From the NCBI RefSeq assembly GCF_007997305.1, contig NZ_VORZ01000001.1, forward strand, positions 1,240,001 to 1,304,000: a DNA stretch of 64,000 nt, written 5' to 3'. The stretch is from Psychrobacter frigidicola (GTDB lineage: Bacteria > Pseudomonadota > Gammaproteobacteria > Pseudomonadales > Moraxellaceae). Below the pieces are notes generated by a model, which had not been told where the DNA came from, did no database searches, and saw nothing but the letters and a program-made list of their open reading frames with translations. Shown piece after piece: positions 10,701 to 19,145 of the stretch. Positions within the stretch are counted from its first letter, which is position 1; every line of letters starts with the position of its first letter. The position numbers and the translations under genes are program-made.

Positions 10701-10744
10701 ATAATAATTATTATGAGAGTACCAATCAACCCGTACACCAGCAC
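7730..10744 (-). CDS. comEC: ComEC/Rec2 family DNA-uptake channel
   Basis: A large (1004-residue) polytopic membrane protein, the inner-membrane channel that passes single-stranded DNA into the cytoplasm during natural transformation. Order: N-terminal membrane helices (1-110), a soluble OB-like region (about 125-300), the competence domain with the hallmark GISHLLAISGTHV (about residues 345-360) followed by many helices to about 640, then a soluble C-terminal region (650-1004). That C-terminal part sits where other ComEC proteins have a metallo-beta-lactamase nuclease-like domain. The HxHxDH metal motif is not visible, so the domain is degenerate or replaced. It is also rich in Ser/Asn/Lys low-complexity stretches. 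The gene is transcribed alone, divergently from the DUF2062 gene. Confidence 0.85.
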   Translation of the reverse strand: MLVYGLIGTLIIIIMIGALAVATSVGLPDSDLLVSMSAFSLVPLILIIVAIVLIMITQRRALSYIPASSTVSRHTSSIFHFPLKIVHYLLIALLIIMLLIGSAWQALSQHQQAEAAKITETMRVQAWVTIEGISDSVYDPETNSGYRQVALLRSISPLVSDLTAQDLNVATDKYVAAQTQTSLVKNKNEDKQYRILLNAYPKHNKNDTKLTGLNNLKPGDQLLMTLTLAPLKTSQEVINNSSGFDSYRWLRARHIDGVANVIATGSPINTTTNSSMMMMTSSDSYLQRLRVTIDQGRWQLRQHFYREWARQPDAQQQANAVTLSLLTGDRSLINHDTKDLYQLSGISHLLAISGTHVLFLAIVLAGLVTLLIDRKWSLLYRTIPRWQVRWWVMIGAAFIYALFTGFDVPAARTAWMLLAIGLVRLTLLPISTIRVLLALAILMAWFDPYVLWQAGYWLSFIAVALLLKYDDSLQLQNKNVSRDWQQPQDFISEKSNLPHKKLWLLFKRIFKLQCWLFIALLPVSLLLFGKVSLWGLVINLFAIGLFGWVIVPLNLLAGLCYLILPPVADSIWAVVSTIVANLHELMAWLTALPALKGAWLYTPINTGILLMALLVMLPWLLPRGLISRWLVLPPLMLLMMTIYANQQALTLTPTLYVLPTGDRYVTAALLQYPINNDEISNGNGKLNKENELESSLVSGSVSWLFLADHRPNGTRTMPSSLTAEQLSATLEQQLRTLSVSRLEGIVVQTSVATLTSPLANSLPNKKSKEKSIALSPELLPMTVAQLVQSMPVSRYWQAGRSERWSTRQQTYLTNNPSKTKTLISAQRCELGKTWQLPSGDLTLEAVTGWPTIDDNSVWDCALAIDSRSLIQVVQYNATNPQQSAKLTAQKLESSITPPKASINKTLKAARLENRQINQPTKSSQSRLILDASTHPRVWELWSLLCEAKPFAINSGLDNSTMWLSHSASQVSADILTAQHTDEVITYDNEPLEAALSLGTETQVD

Positions 10745-11059
10745 TCCTTGCTTGATGGTCTAAAATATGATGCTTTAAAGGCTCAATAATAGTTATTCTT
10801 AATCATGTACTCTCATTAAAATGAGCGTAATGATATTTTTAAAAATGACTGTTGTAATGTTAGCCCACATTACGCCTAGCAATAGCATTCGTCATTAGAT
10901 TACCCTATACTAAATAAATATTATGTGGCATCAATAAGCATTGATTTTGTCGCATGTTACCCCTCTATTATCGATAATAATATCACTGACAATATAGTTT
11001 GGATACTAGCCACTGGCGTCATGCTGAGCGAATTGTATCCAAAGAGTAAAGGCGAGCCT
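10745..11059. other. Intergenic region between divergent comEC and DUF2062 genes
   Basis: AT-rich; must contain both promoters. An in-frame GTG at 10925 and an ATG at 11021 could extend the DUF2062 protein upstream, but neither has a ribosome-binding site. No RNA gene or repeat seen. Confidence 0.5.
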
Positions 11060-11638
11060 GTGCCCAAAAAAACACTTAAAAACCTCCTACCCACACCCGA
11101 AAAAATATTAGAAAGTCGCTCTTTAAAGCTATTGGCGCCACTTCTAGCCGATCCACGTTTGTGGCAATTTAATCGTCATAGCTTGAATAAGGCGGTTTAT
11201 ATCGGCGTGCTCAGCGCATTTTTTCCGCTCCCAGGACAGATGTTACTGGCGTTAATCGGTGCGCTTATTTTTCGAGCTAATGTCCCGATGGCGCTTGGAT
11301 TAACGTGGATCACTAACCCAGTTACTACCCTACCCGTCTTTTATGCAGCCTACTATGTGGGCGCTAAGATTCTCGATGTGCCAATGATTAGTTTGCGACT
11401 GATCGGCAGGATGATATCTGACTTTAGCTTATGGATATTAGCAGAAGGTGCCAATCCATTTATTACCTATCGTGGTACGGTCTCGTTATCAGCGTTTTGT
11501 TTGGGTCTAATAATACTGGCAATCATTACCAGTATTATTAGCGGATTAGCATTTAAAGTAATTTGGCGTTATAAAACGATTATCAGTTGGCAAAAACGTC
11601 AGCAAGAGGCTACTAAAAAACCACCTAAGCAGCTATAA
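11060..11638 (+). CDS. DUF2062 domain-containing membrane protein
   Basis: A DUF2062 protein of about 192 residues with two or three hydrophobic segments. The conserved family core is present: a lysine-rich LPTPEKI start, LADPRLWQFNR, then IGVLSAFFPLPGQ and the TWITNPVTTLPVFYAAYYVG helix. I chose the GTG at 11060 because AAAGGCGAG lies just upstream and the protein then begins M-P-K-K, matching the usual family N-terminus. The longer in-frame starts at 10925 and 11021 lack a ribosome-binding site. Function is unknown; it is predicted to be an inner-membrane protein. It converges on lolD with about 64 bp between them. Confidence 0.8.
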   Translation: MPKKTLKNLLPTPEKILESRSLKLLAPLLADPRLWQFNRHSLNKAVYIGVLSAFFPLPGQMLLALIGALIFRANVPMALGLTWITNPVTTLPVFYAAYYVGAKILDVPMISLRLIGRMISDFSLWILAEGANPFITYRGTVSLSAFCLGLIILAIITSIISGLAFKVIWRYKTIISWQKRQQEATKKPPKQL

Positions 11639-11702
11639 GGCACATGAGTTTCAATAAACAAATTGACGGCTTCAACACCACTCAATTAAAGCCAGCGATT
11701 TA

Positions 11703-12383
11703 TTAATAGGTTTCCCAATGTCCATTACGTAGCAACAGTTGCCGATCAGCAAGTGCCGCCAAATTACGATCATGGGTGACCATCAATAACGCAGTTTGCA
11801 TGGTACTCTGTAACTCTGAGAGCAATCCAAAGACACTTTGCGCGTTATCATAGTCTAAGTTACCCGTTGGTTCATCCGCTAAAATCAGCGACGGCTTCGT
11901 CACCAACGCACGGGCAATCGCTACCCGTTGACGCTCACCGCCTGATAATTCGCCCGGTCTGTGGTCTAAGCGATGACCCAAGCCTACATTCTCCAGCAGC
12001 TCAATCGCTTGCTTACGGGCATCCGTTGTAGATACTTTCGGACGCATCAATAGTGGCATAGCAACATTTTCTACCGCTGTAAATTCTGCTAACAGATGAT
12101 GGAACTGATAAATAAATCCTAAGTACTGATTGCGCATCGCCCCGCGTTCAGTTTCATTCATATGATTCAGACACTTGCCATGTAGCCATACCTCACCACT
12201 AGTAGGTGTATCAAGACCGCCCAGCAAATGTAGCAAAGTACTTTTGCCCGAGCCGCTCGTACCAACAATAGCAATGCGCTCACCTGCATTGACCGTCATA
12301 TCTAGACCAGTTAATACCTGTGTACGTACCGCCCCTTCATCATATATCTTACTAATATTGCTCGCCTCTAAGATGGCAGACAT
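11703..12383 (-). CDS. lolD: Lipoprotein-releasing ABC transporter ATP-binding protein LolD
   Basis: A 226-residue ABC ATPase: Walker [10 protein letters not shown] (41-49), Q-loop [10 protein letters not shown], signature LSGGERQ, Walker [10 protein letters not shown] and the H-loop His in VTHDR. The FYQFHHLL segment and overall length match LolD. With the adjacent permease it energises release of mature lipoproteins from the inner membrane to LolA in the periplasm. It is the downstream gene of a two-gene operon, 86 bp after the permease gene, and has a good AAGGAAG ribosome-binding site. Confidence 0.93.
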   Translation of the reverse strand: MSAILEASNISKIYDEGAVRTQVLTGLDMTVNAGERIAIVGTSGSGKSTLLHLLGGLDTPTSGEVWLHGKCLNHMNETERGAMRNQYLGFIYQFHHLLAEFTAVENVAMPLLMRPKVSTTDARKQAIELLENVGLGHRLDHRPGELSGGERQRVAIARALVTKPSLILADEPTGNLDYDNAQSVFGLLSELQSTMQTALLMVTHDRNLAALADRQLLLRNGHWETY

Positions 12384-12469
12384 AGCGCTTCCTTTATTCG
12401 TATTTCATAACCGCTATTCGATAACAGCTAATTTAAAAAGTCACAACCCTGAGCTAAATAAACAATTAT

Positions 12470-13708
12470 TTACTCATAGCGTAAGGTCTGGGCTGGCTGG
12501 ATTTTGGCTGCTCGGCGGGCTGGATAAATAGTTGCCAAAAAACTTAAGATGAAAGAGGCACCCGTAATCAACACCACATCAACCAAGCGTAACTGCGATG
12601 GCAGATAATTAATGAAATAAGCATCAAATAAATTCAGACCAAAGCTTTGGTTAATCCATCCTAAAATATCACTAATAGTTAGCGCAAATATGACGCCCAA
12701 TATCGTACCAGCGATAGTACCAATAAAACCAATGACCACCCCTTGAACCATAAATATTTGCGTAATCAAGCGTGGAGAGGCACCAAAAGTTTTTAAGATG
12801 GCAATATCTGCTTTTTTATCGGTAACTAGCATTACTAAGCTTGAGACAATATTGAAGGCAGCGACCAAAATAATCAGAAACAACAGCAAGCCAACCATCG
12901 CTTTTTCCATTTGTATTGCGCCAAATAGGTTGCCATGAGTTTGCGTCCAGTCGTTCGGATACAAATAGTCGGGCGCAATTGCCGCCGCTTTTTGTGCTGC
13001 AATCGGCGCAGTAAAGATATCATTAAGTTTCAGGCGAATGCCTTGCGCTCCTTCCGGCAGACGCAGTAATTTAGCGGCATCTTCCATTGGAATAAAGGCC
13101 ATCAAGCTGTCAACTTCTGGGCTGATACTAAAAATACCGGTTAAGGTAAAACGCTTAAAGCGCGGTATCACGCCGGCAGGTGACGGCGACGCTTCCGGCA
13201 GCACTAACGTTACTTTATCACCAATGGTTAACCCAAGTGACTGCACCATCTCCTCACCAAGCACAATGCTGAAATCACCGCTTTTTAGCGTATCAATACT
13301 GCCTTCAGTCATATGGTCATTAATAATTGAGACTTTCTTTTCATATTCAGGCTCGATACCAGTGACCATAATTCCGGCTACTTGACCGTTTGACGTCAAC
13401 ATACCTTGCAGCTGGATGAAAGGAGCAACGGCCGCCACTTCTGGATCTTCTTCTTTGATTCGATCAGCCAACTGTTTCCAGTCGCCAATGACCTCAGCAG
13501 CACTCACCGTCGCTTGCGGTACCATACCTAAAATACGAGTTTTCAGCTCGCGATCAAAACCATTCATCACAGATAAAACCGTGATTAATACCGCAACCCC
13601 AAGGGTCAAACCTATCATCGAAATCAGCGATATAAAAGAGATAAAGCGGTTACTGCGCTCTGCTCGAGTGTACCGTAGACCAATAAACAACGCTAAAGGA
13701 CGAAACAT
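12470..13708 (-). CDS. lolC: Lipoprotein-releasing ABC transporter permease (LolC/LolE family)
   Basis: About 412 residues: one N-terminal membrane helix (ISLISMIGLTLGVAVLITVL), a large periplasmic MacB-like core and three C-terminal helices, the standard LolC/E arrangement. The start MFRPLALFIGLRYTRA at 13708 matches the family N-terminus; the in-frame ATG at 13768 would add 20 unlikely residues. Only one permease gene is visible next to lolD. The complex may therefore use a single LolF-type homodimer, as reported for several Moraxellaceae relatives, or a second permease may lie elsewhere. The role is extraction of outer-membrane lipoproteins for LolA. Confidence 0.9.
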   Translation of the reverse strand: MFRPLALFIGLRYTRAERSNRFISFISLISMIGLTLGVAVLITVLSVMNGFDRELKTRILGMVPQATVSAAEVIGDWKQLADRIKEEDPEVAAVAPFIQLQGMLTSNGQVAGIMVTGIEPEYEKKVSIINDHMTEGSIDTLKSGDFSIVLGEEMVQSLGLTIGDKVTLVLPEASPSPAGVIPRFKRFTLTGIFSISPEVDSLMAFIPMEDAAKLLRLPEGAQGIRLKLNDIFTAPIAAQKAAAIAPDYLYPNDWTQTHGNLFGAIQMEKAMVGLLLFLIILVAAFNIVSSLVMLVTDKKADIAILKTFGASPRLITQIFMVQGVVIGFIGTIAGTILGVIFALTISDILGWINQSFGLNLFDAYFINYLPSQLRLVDVVLITGASFILSFLATIYPARRAAKIQPAQTLRYE

Positions 13709-14146
13709 ATTCAAACTCTTTATCTTATCTATGCAACCCTTTATATAGGCCATCAAGCCATCGGGCACATAAATATGGTTTTAGACAGCAACACTACATT
13801 ACTAACTCTTTACATAGTTGGTAATGTAGCTGGACTGGCAAAAGGAAGATAGTTTGACACAATTTATCTAACATGTGCCATTCATTAATAAGAACTGCAC
13901 GTATTTTCTAATAAAACGCTCTGCTGTGTTATTATTTTTTTATGTGGGGCTTGCTATTAGTTACTTCAATACCTATATATTATAGGCTAGGGACAATTGT
14001 CATTAACCCACCCTTGTCGTTTGCTGACCCTTTATTGTTAATGCTGTTATTTATTATAGACCAATCGTTTTCATACATTGGCTGTCATATAAGCATTGAC
14101 AGTTTAGCCTCCAAACCTCATAGCTGACTTAATTTTGAGTATCTTC
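13709..14146. other. Intergenic region between lolC and the 14147 gene
   Basis: A divergent promoter region of about 440 bp. It contains the inverted repeat at 13794-13829. A 61-codon open frame at 13942-14127 has no ribosome-binding site or recognisable motif and is probably not a gene. Confidence 0.4.
13794..13829. repeat. Long imperfect inverted repeat upstream of lolC
   Basis: CTACATTACTAACT and AGTTGGTAATGTAG form a 14-bp stem with one G-T wobble and an 8-nt loop. No T tract follows on either strand, so it is unlikely to be a terminator. It lies about 90 bp before the lolC start and could be an operator or an mRNA-leader hairpin. Confidence 0.6.
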
Positions 14147-15112
14147 ATGGCCATTAATTATCAATATAAAAATATACAAGCTCCTACTAAAGTCACGTTA
14201 ACCGACGAGCAAACTGCTGGTCATGCTGATCATTGGCGCATTTTAACCGACGATATGAGTCATGATGTGCCGCAGTGGTTACAACAAATGATTGAAAAGG
14301 CGGCAATGCCCAAAGGTCTCAATGGCAATGTGAGCTCGAAAGACAATCGTATATTGCTATCAGAAGACCAGCCCTGCCATATCAATCAGGTCCTCGCGAT
14401 GAAAGATGGCAAGCCAGAATGTTTCATTAACGCCTATCCCTGTGTCAACGGCCCTTATGGTCTGAACTGCCGCATTGAACGTGTGATTGTTAATGAAAAT
14501 ACTCATGATGCGGTACTACGATTACGCACGACTGATGGCAGCATTATTTATGCTTTTGATCAGCTTTATACGGCGAATCAGCATTTATACCAACAAAATA
14601 CCCCTTACTTTGTGAACTTTAGCGCATGGGCGCATGAGATTACTAACAGTGAGCAAAATGAAGTCATCATGGTTGAGGACGTCGAGGCCATTCGTTATCA
14701 TCGCGCCTTCAACGATATTGTCGCGGCTAATGATGGTAAAGTGCCAAATGATCTCCAAGAACAGATTAAAGACTGGCAACCAACCACTAAAGAGCAGATG
14801 GAGCCAGTAGAAATTAATTTAGGTGATATGTGTGCCTATTTATTCGGCGATACCTTAGGCCAAGAAGATGAAGCATGGTGTCAAGGGCAAGTATTAGGCA
14901 AACAAGAAACATTGTTTAATGGCAAACCTATCATTTTATTTGACGTTGTGATATTGCGTGAGCAAGACACCACTCCATTCGTAGTGCGGATGGGTGCAAT
15001 GAGTACAGCAGGTACTAAAGCCATTCAAGTCAATGACTATGTCCAAGCTAATATTTGGCTACAGGCAGCCATTTATAAAGAAAATCAGACTGCAGTACCA
15101 TCGGAAGATTAG
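14147..15112 (+). CDS. Conserved-looking hypothetical protein, 321 residues
   Basis: A soluble protein of about 321 residues without signal peptide or membrane segments. I do not recognise a family. The start at 14147 (MAINYQYKN) or 14135 is possible. Two halves look alike in layout: a Cys-containing beta-rich segment ending in PYFVNFSAWAHEI (around residue 155) and another ending in DYVQANIWLQAAIY (around residue 310). This hints at a duplicated small beta-barrel module. Acidic composition and lack of a secretion signal suggest a cytoplasmic protein. It stands alone between a promoter region and the bidirectional terminator at 15189. Normal codon use suggests a real gene. Confidence 0.7.
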   Translation: MAINYQYKNIQAPTKVTLTDEQTAGHADHWRILTDDMSHDVPQWLQQMIEKAAMPKGLNGNVSSKDNRILLSEDQPCHINQVLAMKDGKPECFINAYPCVNGPYGLNCRIERVIVNENTHDAVLRLRTTDGSIIYAFDQLYTANQHLYQQNTPYFVNFSAWAHEITNSEQNEVIMVEDVEAIRYHRAFNDIVAANDGKVPNDLQEQIKDWQPTTKEQMEPVEINLGDMCAYLFGDTLGQEDEAWCQGQVLGKQETLFNGKPIILFDVVILREQDTTPFVVRMGAMSTAGTKAIQVNDYVQANIWLQAAIYKENQTAVPSED

Positions 15113-15188
15113 CCAAAAGCCAGCTAATATAAATACCTTTATAACTGAATAATCAACGCAGTTTTAAAATTAAATCACTTCAAACCTG

Positions 15189-15219
15189 AAAAAGCCCCTA
15201 ATACAATTAGGGGCTTTTT
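15189..15219. terminator. Bidirectional intrinsic terminator
   Basis: AAAAAGCCCCTAAT / ATTAGGGGCTTTTT, a perfect 14-bp stem with a 3-nt loop. It serves the forward gene ending at 15112 and the reverse SCP2 gene ending at 15259. Confidence 0.92.
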
Positions 15220-15258
15220 ACTACGCTATCGTGAATAGGCAATACCTCTTTAAGCGTA

Positions 15259-15648
15259 TTAAGCCATAGTCGTCTCTGAACGAATACGTTTGAACAGCTC
15301 TTTTTGCTCTGGGCTTGGGCGTGCGGTCTGTAGCGCCATGAGCTGTGACATATCACCCTCAACGCGAATCTGACCACCCATAAAGGCACCCATAATCTCG
15401 TTCATATCAAAATCAGTGATTATAGATTGCAAGGTCTCACGATCAAGCAGCAACGTAGTAGTCGCATTACTATTCAAGTCACGATGTAACAAACCGTCTG
15501 AAAAGTTTGCTTGGATATTTTGCTCGCCATCAGCAACCTTTAAGTTGATGACCATATCAGCCAATGCAGGTGGTAAATTCAGCTCACCAGCTTCCTTACC
15601 AAATTCTGCAACTTGCTCGAACCATTCGTCTGTTAGAAAAACTGCCAT
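15259..15648 (-). CDS. SCP2 sterol-binding domain-containing protein
   Basis: A 129-residue protein that is almost entirely an SCP2-like domain: an N-terminal helix (DEWFEQVAEFGKEAG), a beta-rich middle (VINLKVADGEQNIQANFSDG) and the helix DFDMNEIMGAFMGGQIRVEGDMSQLMAL that is diagnostic of the fold. SCP2 domains bind hydrophobic ligands such as lipids or acyl-CoA; small bacterial members are mostly uncharacterised. A good AAGGATAA ribosome-binding site precedes the ATG at 15648. Alone in its unit, with a bidirectional terminator downstream. Confidence 0.85.
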   Translation of the reverse strand: MAVFLTDEWFEQVAEFGKEAGELNLPPALADMVINLKVADGEQNIQANFSDGLLHRDLNSNATTTLLLDRETLQSIITDFDMNEIMGAFMGGQIRVEGDMSQLMALQTARPSPEQKELFKRIRSETTMA

Positions 15649-16833
15649 ATTATTATCCTTGGTGATTATTAATCATAATGCATACCCCTATGGTAAGTGG
15701 CGGCATCAATGTTGTTATCACTATTATTAAAAGAATTACTATTTAAAAGTATGTGAACATTCTCTGCTGGAAATAGTATAAAAATCAGCGAGCAATGTTG
15801 GCGAGCCTTATTATGGCGCTGTTTCAAAATAAGTAAAACCCAAAACAACCAGTACTTGCGAAATTGTAACAAATTTTCATATTTAGACTACCTATAAGAA
15901 AGTTTCTTCAGGCAATTAATATCTTCTGTTAAAGATTGTGCTTAGCGTAATATCTCTTTGTTAGAGCAATCCCTTGTTTATTGTATTGATATGTCAGTAT
16001 TTTTTGTTATGATAAGTGCCGTTAGCCTCTCTTATGCTTAGAAACTTATAGATATATGAGCGTATAAAAACAATAACTATGCCACATCAACGTGATCTAA
16101 TCATTTTTGTCTTAACATCTACCCCTTATAAGCGTATTATGAGTTAATAATAGTGTTAACATTATGTTAGTAAGTTATATTACTGAAACCATAATTAGCA
16201 GATTAATAGTGTTAAGTGCTTTTAGCGCGTATTACCTTTATATAAGATGTATATTTTTTATATTCACAACAAATTTAAGAGTTTACAACTGATTTTTTAC
16301 GCTATGAGTAAAGGTTGTAGACCCCATTAATTACCAAAGAGTTTGTATTTTGGCGCATAGTTCTGATGATATTTGCTTAATATTGCGTTACAATACCTTA
16401 AACAGAGTCGGTAGTTTTAACTAAACATTACGTAAACATGCTTTTTGTCAGTCGCTGCTAACATAACTTTATGATTAACGAACAATATGGTCAATCAAAT
16501 AGATGTTAGTCCTTAAGGTCTTATATGAGTATGAATACACATTCAGTACTTGGAGACGGCGCATTTCCTTATTAACCTTAACGATGTATTAATTATCCAA
16601 TTCCCGTTTAGCAGTAAGCGCCGTGCTGGTTTAGCGCAGTGGACTCATCTGCAATAGCTGATAATCAGCGACAACCTAAACTGATAGTTAATAAACCGTT
16701 ACGATGATAAGCAATTTGGACAGTAGTATGTGCCACGGTCGTGAGATGACACTCTTGTTCGAGAGTTGTAGCATAGATATCGTGGGGATTTAGTTAATTC
16801 TGTTGATAATTCGGGCTGTAAAGGAATCATCCA
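15649..16833. other. 1.2-kb intergenic region upstream of ccoN
   Basis: No convincing gene. It is AT-rich with stop codons in all frames; a 67-codon open frame on the minus strand (15669-15872) has no supporting signal. An 11-bp direct repeat AATAGTGTTAA occurs at 16149-16159 and 16205-16215. A canonical FNR/ANR box (TTGAT-N4-ATCAA), expected before a cbb3 oxidase operon, was not found by eye. It probably holds the ccoN promoter and a long leader; a small RNA cannot be excluded. Confidence 0.5.
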
Positions 16834-18315
16834 ATGAGTTTACAAAACACAGCAGTCGCCCCTGTCGACCGTGAGTATGAAATCACTATCATACGATTTT
16901 TTACGATTATGGCGGTAGTATGGGGCATCGTCGGCATGGGTCTTGGTGTGTTCATTGCTTCGCAATTGGCATGGCCAGCACTTAATTTTGATATTGCATG
17001 GTTATCGTTTGGTCGTCTCAGACCATTGCATACTAATGCTGTTATTTTTGCGTTCGGTGGTTCTGCCCTGTTCGCAACGTCTTACTATATCGTTCAGCGT
17101 ACCTGTAAAACGAGGTTATTTGCGCCTTACTTAGCATGGTTTACCTTTTGGGGCTGGCAGGCAGTTATCGTTTCAGCCGTAATCACGCTTCCTTTAGGTT
17201 TAACCTCGACCAAAGAATATGCTGAGCTTGAATGGCCGATCGATATTTTGATTGCTTTGGTATGGATTTCTTATGCCATTGTGTTCTTCGGTACACTCAT
17301 CAAGCGTAAAACATCTCATATCTATGTCGCTAACTGGTTCTTTGCGGCCTTTATTATTACGATTGCTTTACTACATATCGTCAATAGTATGGCAATTCCT
17401 GTTAGTGCATTTAAGTCTTACTCTCTATTTGGCGGTGCAACTGATGCGATGGTGCAGTGGTGGTACGGACATAACGCAGTAGGCTTTTATCTAACGGCAG
17501 CGTTCTTAGGGATGATGTATTACTTTGTCCCAGTACAGATTGGTCGTCCCATCTATTCTTACCGTCTGTCTATCGTTCACTTTTGGGCATTGATTGCTTC
17601 TTATATGTGGGCAGGTGGTCACCATCTGCATTATTCAGCGCTTCCAGATTGGACGCAGTCTCTAGCAATGGTGTTCTCTATTATCCTATTCGCGCCATCT
17701 TGGGGCGGTATGATTAACGGTGTTCTTACCTTATCAGGTAGCTGGGATAAGCTGCGTACTGACCCGATTATTCGCTTTATGATTGTGGCATTATCATTCT
17801 ATGCAATGTCGACGTTCGAAGGCCCAATGATGTCAATCAAAACGGTCAACGCACTGTCTCATAATACAGATTGGACAGTTGGTCACGTACACTCAGGTGC
17901 ACTTGGCTGGGTTGGTATGATTACCATTGGTTCGCTATATGTACTGTTACCACGTATCTATAATAAACCAAAAATGTATTCCATCAGCTTGATTACAACG
18001 CATTTCTGGTTGGCAACTGCGGGTACCATCTTTTATATCGTATCAATGTGGATCTCAGGTATTGGCCAGGGCATGATGTGGCTAGCTACAAACCCTGATG
18101 GTACCTTAGTATATAGCTTCGTTGATACCGTTGAGTTCTCGCATTTCCCATATATTGGTCGTGCGTTTGGTGGTTTGCTTTATGTATCAGGTATGTTCGT
18201 TATGGCATATAACGTTTATAAAACGCTCAAAATGCCAGAAGGTAAGCCTGTAAATATTGCTGATCCAACTGATCATGAACCTAGTGTCGATCAAATCTCG
18301 ACAGCTAAAGTATAA
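16834..18315 (+). CDS. ccoN: cbb3-type cytochrome c oxidase subunit I
   Basis: A 493-residue catalytic subunit with about twelve helices. It contains low-spin heme b and the heme b3-CuB site where O2 is reduced. Visible His ligands: [25 protein letters not shown], the [13 protein letters not shown]uB pair and [14 protein letters not shown]. The Tyr of YGHNAVGFY is the cross-linked-tyrosine position expected in cbb3 enzymes. It is the first gene of ccoNOQP, with an AAAGGAA ribosome-binding site, 9 bp before ccoO. The high-affinity oxidase supports respiration at low oxygen. Confidence 0.97.
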   Translation: MSLQNTAVAPVDREYEITIIRFFTIMAVVWGIVGMGLGVFIASQLAWPALNFDIAWLSFGRLRPLHTNAVIFAFGGSALFATSYYIVQRTCKTRLFAPYLAWFTFWGWQAVIVSAVITLPLGLTSTKEYAELEWPIDILIALVWISYAIVFFGTLIKRKTSHIYVANWFFAAFIITIALLHIVNSMAIPVSAFKSYSLFGGATDAMVQWWYGHNAVGFYLTAAFLGMMYYFVPVQIGRPIYSYRLSIVHFWALIASYMWAGGHHLHYSALPDWTQSLAMVFSIILFAPSWGGMINGVLTLSGSWDKLRTDPIIRFMIVALSFYAMSTFEGPMMSIKTVNALSHNTDWTVGHVHSGALGWVGMITIGSLYVLLPRIYNKPKMYSISLITTHFWLATAGTIFYIVSMWISGIGQGMMWLATNPDGTLVYSFVDTVEFSHFPYIGRAFGGLLYVSGMFVMAYNVYKTLKMPEGKPVNIADPTDHEPSVDQISTAKV

Positions 18316-18324
18316 GGAACGATC

Positions 18325-18963
18325 ATGGCTGGTACACCGCATGAAATTATTGAAAAAAATACAGGCTTGTTGGTCATCGGTATCGTTATCGCTATTAGCT
18401 TTGCAACCCTCGTTGAGATTGTCCCGCTGATATACGATCAAAAAGGTCCTGAAGAAGGTGGGGTGAACGCTCCCCTACCTGCTATGGAACCTTGGACCGC
18501 GCTTGAGTTTGAAGGTCGTGATATCTATATCCGTGAAGGTTGTCACGTTTGTCACACTCAGATGGTTCGCCCTCTGCGCGCAGAAGTAGAGCGTTATGGA
18601 CCGTACTCGCGTGCTGCTGAGTCCACGTGGGATCATCCATTTTTATGGGGATCTAAGCGTACTGGACCTGATCTAGCCCGGGTTGGTGGACGTTACTCTG
18701 AAGACTGGCAAAAGCAACATCTCATTAACCCACGGTCATTAGTACCTGAGTCGGTGATGCCCGGTTTCCCTTGGCTTGCTAAGAATGAAGTCAATGGCTC
18801 AAACATACAGACCAAAATGCGTCTATTCCGGGACCGTTTTGGGGTGCCTTACACTGAAGAAGATATTGACGGCGCTCCTGATGCTGTTCTAGGCGCAACT
18901 GAACTTGATGCTTTGGTTGCCTATCTTCAACAGCTAGGTACTGCAATGGAAGGACAGCGCTAA
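18325..18963 (+). CDS. ccoO: cbb3-type cytochrome c oxidase subunit II (mono-heme c)
   Basis: A 212-residue membrane-anchored cytochrome c: one N-terminal helix (about 13-37) and a periplasmic domain with the heme c motif CHVCH and a distal Met ligand, probably in [11 protein letters not shown]. It receives electrons from CcoP and passes them to CcoN. It overlaps ccoQ by one base (TAATG junction), consistent with translational coupling. Ribosome-binding site TAAGGAA. Confidence 0.96.
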   Translation: MAGTPHEIIEKNTGLLVIGIVIAISFATLVEIVPLIYDQKGPEEGGVNAPLPAMEPWTALEFEGRDIYIREGCHVCHTQMVRPLRAEVERYGPYSRAAESTWDHPFLWGSKRTGPDLARVGGRYSEDWQKQHLINPRSLVPESVMPGFPWLAKNEVNGSNIQTKMRLFRDRFGVPYTEEDIDGAPDAVLGATELDALVAYLQQLGTAMEGQR

Positions 18964-19145
18964 TGGGTATTGGTGAATTACAAACAATTGCGACCGTTTC
19001 TGCCTTTGTGGCCTTCGTAGGCGTTGCATGGTGGGCGTATTCGCCAAAAAACAAAAAACGCTTCGAAGAAGATGCACAACTTGCGCTTGATGACGAGGAT
19101 ATAGAGACCTTGTCTGACGAGCAGCGCAATAAGGACGAACGATGA
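18963..19145 (+). CDS. ccoQ: cbb3-type oxidase subunit IV
   Basis: A 60-residue single-helix protein (helix about 5-26) followed by a charged tail, typical of CcoQ, which stabilises the assembled complex. It overlaps ccoO by one base and ccoP by four (ATGA), as expected for the third gene of ccoNOQP. Confidence 0.88.
   Translation: MGIGELQTIATVSAFVAFVGVAWWAYSPKNKKRFEEDAQLALDDEDIETLSDEQRNKDER

Noticed and set aside
10925-11059. N-terminal extension of the DUF2062 protein to the GTG at 10925
   Set aside because: The extra 45 residues lack family similarity; GTG at 11060 has a proper ribosome-binding site and matches the family start.
12175-12531. 118-codon forward open frame antisense to lolD and the lolC end
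   Set aside because: Shadow of the lolD coding sequence, whose Walker and signature motifs are intact.
13942-14127. 61-codon open frame between lolC and the 14147 gene
   Set aside because: Starts without a ribosome-binding site, no recognisable motif, and lies in an AT-rich promoter region.
15669-15872. 67-codon reverse open frame upstream of the SCP2 gene
   Set aside because: No ribosome-binding site or motif; overlaps the leader of the SCP2 gene and looks like chance.
16380-16833. Possible FNR/ANR box before ccoN
   Set aside because: Only single half-sites (ATCAA near 16494, TTGAT near 16802) were found; no TTGAT-N4-ATCAA palindrome.
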